64,000 nucleotides of DNA from Monarcha castaneiventris obscurior (taxonomy: Eukaryota > Chordata > Aves > Passeriformes > Monarchidae), in NCBI GenBank assembly GCA_026261815.1, contig JAMPIT010000862.1, positions 992,001-1,056,000 on the forward strand, read 5' to 3'. The notes under the pieces are model-generated. The model ran no database searches, was not told the origin of the DNA, and worked only from the letters and a program-made list of their open reading frames with translations. Position 1 is the first letter of the stretch; the number at the start of each line of letters is the position of its first letter. A program made the position numbers and the translations under genes. This document shows positions 1-9,918 of this stretch, one piece after another.

Positions 1-183
1 GGGTTTTCCCTGTTACAAAAAATCCACCATTTCAGTCCCAAATAGTGTTGCTGTTTATTTTCCACTATGTCCAAAAGAGCTGCATGCAGCCCTGCTTTGC
101 CTCGTGAACTCCAGGCTGGCTTTAAGAACAGCCCATCCCTCCTTTCCTGCTCTCCCAGTTGAATCGAGAGGGGCTGACTTCCC
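1..183. other. Intergenic flank
   Basis: I see no exon, RNA gene or recognisable repeat here. It is short unique-looking sequence leading into the antisense 3' end of the first CR1 copy. Confidence 0.5.
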
Positions 184-1081
184 AGAATCACAGGATGGGG
201 TCATCTTGGAAGGTACCACTGTGGGTCACCTGGTCCAACCTCCCTGCTCAAGCAGGGTCATCCCAGAGCACATGGCACAGGAGTGTGTCCAGATGGTTCT
301 TGGATACCCCCAGCAAGGGAGGCTCCACAGCCTCTCTGGGCAATCTGTCCCAGTGCTCGGGCACTGCACAGTGAGGAGCCTCTTCCTCATGCTCAGGTGG
401 AACTTCCTCAGTTCCTGCCCGGTGCCTCTTGTCCCATTGCCCGGCACCGCCGAGCAGAGCCTGGTCCATCCTCCGACCCCTCCCTGCAGACACTGACAGA
501 CATGGATGAGGTTCCCTCTCAGTGTCTCTTCTCCAGCCTGAACAGGCCCAGCTCCCTCAGCCTTTCCTCACAAGGGAGCTGCTCCAGGCCCTTCATCATT
601 TGTCACCCTCTGCTGGACCCTCTCCAGCAGCTCCCTGTCTCTCTTGTCCTGAGGATCCCAGAACTGGACACAGCACTCCAGATGTGCCTCACCAGGGCTG
701 GGCACAGGGGCAGGATCACCTCCCTGACCAGCTGGCAATGCAGTTCCTAATGCAGCCCAGGATCCCATTGGGAATGTGCCACAAGGGCACTGCTGGCCCA
801 TGGACAGCTTGGTGCCCACCAGCACCCCCAGCTCCTCCTCCCCAGAGCTGCTTCCCAGCAGGTCACCCCCAGCCCGTGCTGGTGCCTGGGGTTGTTCCTC
901 CCCAGGTGCAGGACCCTGCATTTGCCCTTGCTGAACTCCAGGAGGCTCTTCCCTGCCCATCTCTCCAGCCTGTCGAGGTCCCTCTGAAGGGCTCACAGCC
1001 CTCTGGGTATCGGCCACTGCTCCCAGCTTTGTGTCACCAGTGAACTTGCTGAGCAGGCACTCTGTCCCAAACTTCATTCCC
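184..1081 (-). mobile_element. CR1 LINE fragment (reverse-transcriptase region to 3' end), antisense
   Basis: Read on the minus strand this is the downstream part of a CR1 non-LTR retrotransposon. Broken frames still show typical CR1 ORF2 peptides: a segment LLSKFTGDTKLGAVADT near 1000-1075 at the place of the catalytic FADD box, then [13 protein letters not shown], then CVQFWDPQDKRD and RELLERVQQR around 600-700, and EHWDRLPREAVE in another frame near 300-390. The FADD box reads FTGD, so the catalytic aspartate pair is not intact, and several frameshifts separate the peptides. The copy is 5' truncated, as most CR1 copies are. It is dead and old. The subfamily cannot be told by eye. Confidence 0.88.
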
Positions 1082-3393
1082 TCTGCTGCAGGTCAGGGTA
1101 TTGGCATCTGCTCTTCTCTCTCATCTGCAGTGGAATGAATTAATAGACAATAAAACAAGACAAATCTGCTGGATTTGTAAATCTGAATTTGGTCAATCCA
1201 GAGATTGACTGGAAGCTGTGCTGCTTCTGACATCCAAAATGAATTTGTCACCTCGCTGTGCAGTGCTCTGCTTGCTCACAGCCCTTGGCCATATGAAATG
1301 ACACACTCTGATGATTTATGGGCCACTACAAATTATTTTTTTTCTTTTCAGTAGGAACTGTTCTCTCATGCATTATTGCTGTGTGACTGAGGTGTGTGCA
1401 GAGGTTTCAGAGGGTCCAGGATTTATTGGAGATTGGGACATGCCCTAGGGAACTGCAGGGGAGGAACAGTATTTGAACATCAGCTGATTTTTTTTTTTTT
1501 TTTAAAGACATTTACTGAGCCTGGTTGAACACATTCTTCCCAAATCCTTCAAGTTCATCTGACTGGTTTTTTTTCCTGGGTTTTGAAGCAGGTAAGGCAA
1601 GCCTCATCTGGCTGCAGAGCACTGTCCAGAGCACTTGGACATGAACCATCAAGCTAGGGTAGAAGATGTGGAGGCAGTTCCTTGTGGGACACTCCTTTTT
1701 CTATTTGCACTTACTTCATCAGAAAAGCCGTGAAAAATGGAGATATTCAACGTGTGGTGGCCATGGCTGGTACCTTAACCTGAGTAGTGAAAGCTACAGG
1801 TAATGTGTGGGGAGAATCGCTGTGAAGGGAGATGCTGGACGTGAGTTTGGTTTTCTTTCCCACTACCAGGAAAGTCCTGGGAAAGGGACATGGGTGCTCA
1901 CAGCCCACTGGGACACCACTCGTGTGTCTTTGCTGCCCGTGAATGTCTGCCAGTTGGTAGAGGCTGGGGTATTGCCGAGGTCATTGTCATGCTGAGGGAC
2001 ACCTCCAGAGGCTCAGATGTGCTTGTGTGAAGTGGTGGATTTAGGAGGACACCCCAGCCGAGCGCTGGCACAGGCTACTAGAGTGAAAATGTGGGAGTGT
2101 GGCTTCATGCTGTAGTTTGAATGGCACTAGACTGTAATATAACCACAAACCAGGGACAATCACCCCTGGAGAAAGTGGGTTTTGCCTTATCAGCTCAAGT
2201 GCAGAAAATTTTAGTGATATTTTGCTGACTGGCTGAGTGATACTCCCTCAAGTGAGTGACTGTGATTAAGTGCAGATATATCTGCGACAGCTTCAAATTA
2301 ATGAGGCAGAGCAGAGAAATGAGGCCTGGAGACGGCATTTTTCTTCTAGCTTGGTCTAAAAGCCTCTTCTGTATCGCAGAGGATGCAGCTGCAGCTCCCT
2401 GCCTACCCTGTGGGTATCACCTGAGGGTGATTTCTCTGCTGGAGCTGCTGCCAGGCGTACAGTGATCACCTGCAGGTGTGTGAGCATGCAAGCAGGGTCT
2501 CTGCAGGGCTGGAGGCTTTTGGGGGGTGAGGAGCTCTGTCCAAATAGTCATATTTCCTGGAGGGAGGCAGCACAAACTGTGAATTGGGTCTTTTCCCAGA
2601 GCATCATAACTCACGCATGATTAGCCATTAATCATTATGTAATAAGTTACTTAATAAATGAGTATTCTTCACAGCACCCGCTGTACCATGTGACATCAGC
2701 TAAACTGTGTGAAATACATGTAATTACTGTCACAGAAATGTAATCATAGCTCTCCCCCCACCCTCAAATTCTCGTGTTGTCCATCAGCCATGGCATGGGC
2801 ACTTGGACCAGGGCGATGCTCAGCAGCGCCACCGTGCACCACCAGCCACTTTGTCCTCACTTCCAAGACTGCTTTCAGTTTTCCAATGAAAGTCAGGATT
2901 CAATGTACTGGGGGCAAAAAAAATCCCTCCTCACTTATGCATCACCTGTGTCTCAGTCTCAATGTCAGACTTAAAAGCACCCTGAGGATAATGTTAAGCT
3001 CTCAAAGTTTGCCTTAAAAGAGAATATAAAAAAAATCCTCCTACCCACACTGATTTCATCCTAGTTTTGTTTATAAGTGTTTTTGCTTTATAAGGCTTTA
3101 ACAGTTAAAACCCCAAGGAAGGACGCATTCTCCTGCTGGAGTACTTCAGTCCAAAATGTTTTTGCAGTGACCTAACTTTGTTTGTGGCCCTGAAGAGGGA
3201 GAGAGGTGGAGTCTCTTAACTGAGATCATCAAAATATTTGTGCTGGTATGTGCATTTTAGACCTGCCCTTGAAATTATTCAACTTAGCTGTGCCTTGATT
3301 TGTTTTGGGCATTTGAACTTTAATTTTTCCCCCTGGTTCTTGTTGGTGTGACTTGTGCCAATTGGCTGTGGGAGTCTGTAATTGTGGATTTGC
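1082..3393. other. Intergenic DNA without recognised genes
   Basis: Unique-looking AT-leaning DNA. The open frames are short and resemble nothing I know. A T16 run lies at 1488-1503. No exon-like pattern with flanking splice sites was recognised. In vertebrate gene order B3GNT2 would be expected to the left of TMEM17, but no part of its coding sequence is visible. Confidence 0.5.
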
Positions 3394-3433
3394 ATGTTTT
3401 CAGCTGCTTTTTGGGAAATGCAGCTGAAAACAT
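3394..3433. repeat. Perfect inverted repeat A: 14-bp arms, 12-nt loop
   Basis: The left arm at 3394-3407 (ATGTTTTCAGCTGC) is followed after a 12-nt spacer by its exact reverse complement at 3420-3433. It ends three bases before a second, longer perfect hairpin. The two may have arisen in one template-switch event or independently. No function is evident. Confidence 0.95.
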
Positions 3434-3436
3434 TTT

Positions 3437-3508
3437 GATATTTTTCTCCCTCCCTATTTCTCCTTCCACTCAGAGGTGGAAGGAGAAATAGGGAGGGAGA
3501 AAAATATC
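3437..3508. repeat. Perfect inverted repeat B: 33-bp arms, 6-nt loop
   Basis: The arm at 3437-3469 is an exact reverse complement of 3476-3508, with the loop TCAGAG at 3470-3475. One arm is pyrimidine-rich (CTCCCTCCC core), the other purine-rich. A perfect 33-bp stem without a mismatch implies a recent origin, for example a replication template switch, or an assembly fold-back artefact. As RNA either strand would form a long perfect hairpin, but ordinary metazoan microRNA precursors are usually imperfect with larger loops, so a microRNA gene is not claimed. Confidence 0.97.
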
Positions 3509-4454
3509 TGCACGTGGCTGAATAAGTGCAACAGTTTGAACTTAATCAGCCAAAATGGCTCTCTTAGGAGTGGGCTGCACATGTGAAAGATATATTGCAG
3601 TAAAGACGTGCTTGATTATGCCAACAAAAGTGGGATAGCAGGAAGCTATCAAAGGATAACAAGCACTAGATATTACAATGGGGATTTCTCACATTGCTAG
3701 CAAGAGCAAAAGCTGCCCTGCCCCTCTGCTGGCTGAAAACACCATAGAAGATATTTTCCAAATTTTTTTTTTCCCCCTAAAGGGATCCAGGCAACAGCAT
3801 CCATGTGCATGCCTCTGTCAGCAAAGCTGGTGCCTCCATTTTTCTTAGTTTCCAGCTCCTGCTGCTGCAGCAGCAGACAAACCAAACAGTGAGCACTCCC
3901 TGAACACAGCCCCAAAAAACACGATTTATGTGTCTAACCCATCAAAGCCACACAGAAGGGAGAGCAGGAACAAGCTGCATGTCAGAAAGCCTACAGTGTT
4001 AATGATGTACAGTAAATGGGTGGTAAATAACAGGGCTGTCACTGCAAGGCTGCTGCGTGTGCCTGTTCTGCATACAAACAGCGCTGGGATTTCTGCAGGG
4101 CTGAGCCACTGTGCCTAGAAAAGTGCCTGGCTCCCATAAAGTATGGGAAGATCCGTGTTCTGGGTGTCCTTCGTACAGGATGGTGATCTGACGGCACAGG
4201 ATGGGCAGCACCATATTATGTATGGGGCAAGCAGGACTGGCTAAAATCTTTCTGCTTTGGGGGAGAAGGGTCCCTCAGCCTTCAGGCCCAGGACAAGACC
4301 TGTTCACTGGCTGATTTCAGCAGTACTAAAAACAAAGCAGGAAAATGGCTTAAAGCACTGCAAAACTTCTGTGAACATCCTGACTCCCCCCAAGATGAAG
4401 AGTAAGAAATTATTATTTTACTTTTACAAGCCCAAACTGTGGGCAGAGCTCTTG
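3509..4454. other. Intergenic DNA without recognised genes
   Basis: No repeat family, exon or RNA gene recognised. Short chance frames only. Confidence 0.5.
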
Positions 4455-4753
4455 CCTGAAAGAGGTGGGGGTCAGTCCCTTTTCCCAGGTCACAAGTGCT
4501 AGGACAAGAGGAAAACAGCCTCAAGTTATACCAGGGGAGGTTCAGATTGGATATTAGGGCAAATTTCTTCACCAAAAGGGTGGTGGCCAGGCAGTAGAAA
4601 AAGCTGCCCAGGACAAGGGTAGAATCATTGTCCCTGGAAGTGTTCAAAACCTGTGCAGATGTGGTGCCTAGGGACACAGGTTAGTGCTGGGTTATCAGCT
4701 GAACTCGAAGATCTCAGAGGTCTTTTCCAATCTCAGTGATTCTATGACTCTGT
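4455..4753 (+). mobile_element. CR1 LINE 3'-end fragment, sense
   Basis: This has the order of motifs of a CR1 3' end: a GGTGGGGGTCAG segment, CTAGGACAAGAGG near 4500, TTCTTCACC near 4566, CCCTGGAAGTGTTCAA near 4632, AGGTCTTTTCCAATCTC near 4717 and the terminal GATTCTATGA-type octamer at 4738-4747. It is strongly 5' truncated and diverged. It holds no intact protein. Confidence 0.87.
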
Positions 4754-7700
4754 AATTGAAAACTGTACTGAGAAATGCAAGCACAGGCAAATGTGTCCCA
4801 TCCTACTCACACCTGTTGGGTTGCTTTGTTGCAGGTGATGTTTAGAAACAAATTACTCTTTCAGTGCATCCTCCTCAGAGAATTTTCCTTGGATGGGTTT
4901 TTATTCTTATTATCCAGTCTCTGTTATCACTGCAATATTTCATGCTCCTGGAAAAAAAAAAAATCATACACAAGAACAAAGCAACCCACAGCTTTTCTTC
5001 ATTTCAGTTTTTTGTGTCCAAAGGGCTGTCCTGAACTCAATAACTGAGCTTTTATTGTGTCACATTTCACTGTCCCTGACTGCAGCCAGCTTGGCTAATC
5101 CCTTTACTGCTGCCTTATCAGTAGTTCCCTAAAAAAAAGACATTGTCCTTTTATTATCACCTTGACACCCACTCCTGAGTGCCTGGCGGGTTTTGAGAAT
5201 TTAAATTTTTTTGTAATGCAGTTTTACTTAGGAAAAAGAAGCAGCTTCAAAATATTTACCATGTTTTTATACAGGATTTTTTGACCATGATGAATCATTT
5301 GGAAATTAAAAAAAAAAAAAAAAAAAAAAAGAAAGAAAAAAGGAGTGAGATTCAAGTTTCTCCAGGATTTTCAAAATGAAAGTGTTCAAAGACTTGCTGT
5401 ATTTTAATTGTTGACTTTTACATTAATACCCTGCACAAGATACTCACTTGCAAGTCTTAGTCCTGCAATAAATTTTATGTTTCCTGTGCAAGGCTGCAGA
5501 GTCAAAGGCAAAACAAAGAGAGGAGAGATGTCCATGCTAAAATCCTTTCTGTAATTCAGACGGGAGCTCAGGCACATTGACAGGAAGGAATCACTGTGGG
5601 CTGACACAGGCAGGGACTGCATGGGCTGAGAGGCTCTGCTCAAAGCTCCAGCAGTGCAAGCGATTAGGAGTAGGAATGTCTGATGTTCTTCTCACCTTCA
5701 TGAACCCAGCTGAAGGTGTGTTTTCAATACACTGAGAGGGTGGTAACTAAAGGGTGCTCAGGCTTTTTTCTCCATTATTTTACCTGGGAACAGCATGGGC
5801 CCACCAGTGTGAATATAGAAGGGTCTTTCCCATCCTCTAAAGAACAACAGCACCTTATTTCACAGACTGCAAGAACTCCTGCTCTAATACTGGATGCTCA
5901 AGGCAGCTCTCAAGGAAGTCATTAATACTTCCCAAATTCACCAGGGAAGCCACAGGCCTTGGCACAACTGTACTTGCAGCTACCTGCCAGGTTTGTTAAT
6001 TTCTGTCTACAGTTTCTCTGTTGTGCTCATGTCTCTTGGCCAGTAAATGCTTCCCAGGGACTATGTTACTTTCAAACCTTGGACCATCTGAAGAAGAAAA
6101 AGTGCTCTTTTTTCCATAAGAAACTGCAAAAGTTGCATGTATTTAATGAATGTGGAACGGTATGCTTTAGGCTGCTGCTTAGCTGGGGGGAATAACATTT
6201 CTGCTGAATCCCTGAAGATTTCCAGCTAGTAAATTTTCACATTTATTTTCTTTTAATAAACTCTCTCCTTCATGTACCCAGGGGCAACTCTGGTGGCACC
6301 AATCATCAACATACACATTTTCTCTCAGTGTTACACTTCTTGAACCTATTTATTCCATTATAGTTTAAATTCTTCTTGCTCTTATCAGCTGACCCTTACA
6401 CACGGCTTTGCCTGCCTCCTATAGCAAACCTCTTTATTATCTTTATTTGAAGCACTGAACAAGTTCTTTTTAATTGTTGCTATCTGACCTTTGTCCTGGA
6501 GAAACAAAATTTGTTTTTCGAAATAAATGATCTCTGCAGCCTTTCCCAGCTATTGGCCATCTTATCAGACCATGTAATGATGCCAATTCTACCTGCTTCA
6601 TCAACTATTTAAAGATTCACTCCAAGTCCAGTCCAGTTTATAAGAGACAAAGGCAAGAGTGAAATGTATGATCTCATTCCTCTGGGTGCAATTCTTGCAG
6701 AAATTGTAAAGACTGAGCTGTTGATATGGAAAGGTTAATGCTGTACCCTCTTTTTTATCAATTGTCTGTTTTCTATCAAATCTATGTCTTATCTCATGTC
6801 TGCTTTATCAGATCTGCTTAAGTAAGGTACACATTTAAAGCCTCTTCTAAATTTAATTTCTCCTTCTTGAAAGTCCTGCAACTATTAAAAAAAAAATCCT
6901 TTTACAAAGTCTATTTTAGACAAGGGGGACAGGCCAAGTTCAGGTATTAACCATTTGCCAACTATGCCCTTGATCACAAAATACTCCTCTCATCTTCAAA
7001 TTGATCAGTAACCTAAAATAGAGGATTTTAAGATAATGTGCCCATTCCTAATTTCTTTTATTCAGTTAAAGGAAATAAGTTGGTACAAATTTCCCTTAAA
7101 ATTGGCTGTTGGCCTTTCCTGACAGTAAACTTCATGAAATAAAATAACTGATTTCTGTTCCTAGGCTTTAGCCACTCAAAGATCTTGATTGTGAAGGGAG
7201 AGCTGCTGGTAACTATCTAGAGCATCATAAAATACATTTTGGGGGTTTCTTGGCACAAACTGCAGTGTTGTAGAAAGCCACTGTCATGCAGCTTGTGTTC
7301 AGAACTGTCTGGATGCTCTCACTGAACTCCCACGTGTTTCCAGTGGTTTTGAGTTCCTTCCTTTCACTTTGGTTTCCATCTATTCTGTGGAGGTGAGGAA
7401 AACCATCAATCCCCCTCACTGCCCAAATACTTGCTCTGCTGAATCTTAAATTCTTATGTTCTACTTGTGTATTTTTTTCCTGCTTGCTTGATGTCTCCCC
7501 AGTTCTTGTGAAATTTGGAAACTGAAGGAAAGTCTTGGTGTAATTCTCCATCTGTTGTTCTCCTGACCACTACTGCAATTTTGTTCTCTTGTCTCTGGGT
7601 GTATGAGGAGCAGGAAGCTCACAGGAAAGATGCAGCTGCAGGCACCGTGTGTTCTAGGTGCTTGCAAGCTTTCTCCACTGGAAGCAATGATGGTAATGGT

Positions 7701-9257
7701 GAAATTAAAACTGATAATTGTGAAATTAAAAATGGACTAGCAGATCTCTTAGGAAGCCTGAGCAGAGAGAATGCAGAGATCTTGTGTTTATCAAATATGT
7801 TGCTGAAGATTTACCTCACAGGCTGGTTTCTACGTTTAGCATTTCCAGGCAACTCTCCTTCTAACAGTGTTTTTCTTAATTCTATTGCCCCCTCCTCCTC
7901 CCCATCCCCAAAGAGCTGTGTGTCCTTGTGTCTTTGGCTCCAGTTGTCTTGCACAGCAATTTGATCTTCCAAATGCATCATTTCCTTATCACTAAAAGCA
8001 AGGATTTTGAGTTACATCTCATGGCCTTAGCCTGGAGGCCAGTTCCTTGTTGGTGTATGGTTGACTTTTTCAGCTTCATGTTGTATTTCATGTACTCAGT
8101 GTTGAAAACCTTCCTTCAGCCCTGTTTTTTAGCACTCTCCAATAGTGTAACTGTGGCTGACATTAAAAATATGTCCAATGTTCCCCCTGCATCAGTTAAG
8201 AATGTTTTGACAATGATTTTCTAGTGCCGGAAAAGTATTTTTGAAATGATGTGACTTCTGCTTAAACCTCACTGTCTCCCTCTCAGGCTCTGATTACAGG
8301 GCTCTAAATGTTTTATATTAACTGTTAAAAGACACCCTTAGGGACTCTTAGAGAAATCCTCTCTTTCTGCACAAAAGGCAATCCAGGATGGTGGTTTGCT
8401 TAAAAACAAAGGGGTATGTGCTCTGATAACACATGCTTTATAATAATGACATGAAGAAGGAAACTTACGTGTAATTAATTGTCCCATTCACCCATGGATT
8501 GAAAGGAAACTTTTGGTAAAAGCATTTTTACCATTTTGGTAAAAACAAAAGCTTTTTTAAACTTGGGGTTCTATAAGCCTTAAATATTCAACAGCTTTAA
8601 GCATAATGTGCCTTTTTCATGTTAGACTCATTTTACTTCCAATCCTCTGAGCAGTTTGGATGCCACATCTCAAAACTGTCAACTCTTGCCCTGCTTAAAG
8701 GACTCAAAGGATTCAGATGAAAAATTTATTTTAAGGTTTGATCTCCATCACTCCTTGACAGAAAAAGTGAACTTCTAGCCATTACCAGAACTGCAGAAGA
8801 TAGTCTAGAATTTAATACACATAACAGGAATGAGAGAACCTTGGTATATGCCTTGGCTTGGGAAAAACAAGTTCTGCCTTTCAGTGACATAAACCCTTTT
8901 TTTAAATGGCTATAATTTTGTTACTGTTCTGTCTGGGAAAATTGCACCACTCTGACTTGATAGTTAAAACTGTACCTAAACCAAAGGAGATGAGCGTAAG
9001 AGTTTTGTGGAAAGAATACCTTTGAAATTACATCCCTAGTATAGCAGTAAGGAATTTCTAAGTGCTGGAATTACCTGGAAGACCATCTCTGAAAGTGTAG
9101 TCTTTGTTCACTGACTTATTTTTGAGCCTCAAGATCTCTTGGGGTTTTTGTTTTGGGTTTGATTTTGGGTTGGGTTTGTTTCTTTCTTAACTGAGTTATC
9201 AGACATTAAATATGTGCAACCCTTCTGGAATACAGACAAAACTGGTACCAACACAAA
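4754..9257. other. Intergenic DNA, AT-rich, downstream of TMEM17
   Basis: No credible coding exon. The longest frame (7515-7964, plus) has no recognisable domain and no homologue I can name. Low-complexity runs occur, including A23 at 5308-5330. A G/T-rich stretch with several G-runs lies at about 9139-9180, just beyond the TMEM17 poly(A) region. Short direct and inverted copies of TTTTGGTAAAA lie near 8511-8545. Confidence 0.5.
5308..5330 (+). repeat. Poly(A) tract, A23 with GAAA tail
   Basis: Uninterrupted A23 followed by an A-rich GAAAGAAAAAA segment. The sequence upstream does not look like a SINE or a processed gene copy, so this is recorded only as a homopolymer. Confidence 0.9.
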
Positions 9258-9627
9258 AAAGTGTAGAAAAGATTTATTGTAAACAAAAGAATTTTGTGCA
9301 AACAGTGAGGAAAAAGGCTTCTGTTTTTTTAAAAATGGCCACAACTTTGTAACATGTAAAACTCACCAAACCTACTCAGTAACAGTCCACAAATAGTCAG
9401 TCCACTCAAGTCTGTTATGGAATTGGCTTCAATTTTCCTTGCAGAGAGGAGCTCCAACCTCTGAGGTTTAATGTCGGCTCTTGAGCAAGATCTATTTTTT
9501 TAATACCTCTGAGGCAAGAAGGCAAAGAACGACCCAACAAAATGGAAACAGAACTGAGGCAACATTGGGCCGGGCTCTGTTACCTTGTCAGGCCCTCGGG
9601 GCGCCATCTCCAGCCGGCCCCGGGCCC
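9258..9627 (-). other. TMEM17: TMEM17 3' untranslated region with poly(A) signal
   Basis: Downstream of the TMEM17 stop on the minus strand, an AATAAA hexamer (plus strand TTTATT, 9273-9278) is followed within about 20-25 bases by a T/GT-rich element (minus strand CTTTTTTGTGTTGG). This is the usual arrangement of a cleavage site, placing the mRNA end near 9255-9262. The part of the UTR nearest the stop is very GC-rich, the distal part AT-rich. The exact end is inferred. Confidence 0.6.
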
Positions 9628-9918
9628 CTACCAGCCCCGGGAGCTGCTCCCTGTGGCCGGGCTGTAAACGCCGGGCCCGGGGCGCTGCTCCTCCAGGCGG
9701 TGGAACTCGGTGAGGCGGAAGCGAGCGGCCAGAGTGTTCACCATTCTCTTCAGCGTGAAAAACGCCGCGACCACTTGGAAGGAGAGGAAGGCGGCAAAGA
9801 TGATGTGGACGGCTCGCTCCAGAGAGTGGATTTTCAGTCCTTCATTAAATAGCAAGAAGAGAATTACAGGCAACTGCGGTAGGAGAGTCAGGAGCCAAAA
9901 CCCGGCCAGCTCAGGCAC
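9628..9918 (-). CDS. TMEM17: TMEM17 coding exon 4 (terminal)
   Basis: Residues 123-218 and the TAG stop at 9630-9628. The acceptor is CTGTTACAG|GTGCCTGAG. It encodes membrane segments three and four and the conserved FNEGL and HIIF motifs. The last 20 residues (after HRLEE) are rich in Gly, Pro and Ser and come from a GC-rich burst. Whether this tail is a true lineage feature or a frame change cannot be settled here. Confidence 0.93.
   Translation of the reverse strand: MPELAGFWLLTLLPQLPVILFLLFNEGLKIHSLERAVHIIFAAFLSFQVVAAFFTLKRMVNTLAARFRLTEFHRLEEQRPGPGVYSPATGSSSRGW

Noticed and set aside
568..1077. A 169-residue minus-strand frame as a host gene
   Set aside because: The peptides are those of CR1 reverse transcriptase. 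It is a transposon relic.
3437..3508. A microRNA gene at the 33-bp hairpin
   Set aside because: The stem is perfectly paired with a 6-base loop, unlike typical metazoan precursors, and there is no known seed I can name. Kept as a repeat only.
5308..5340. Poly(A) tail of a SINE or processed pseudogene
   Set aside because: No recognisable element body or gene copy upstream and no clear target-site duplication.
7515..7964. A 149-residue plus-strand frame
   Set aside because: No domain or family resemblance, ordinary AT-rich DNA, and within the expected length range for a chance frame in 64 kb.
1..9257. Coding sequence of B3GNT2, expected on this side of TMEM17
   Set aside because: No matching glycosyltransferase peptide in any frame. 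It must lie outside the window if synteny holds.
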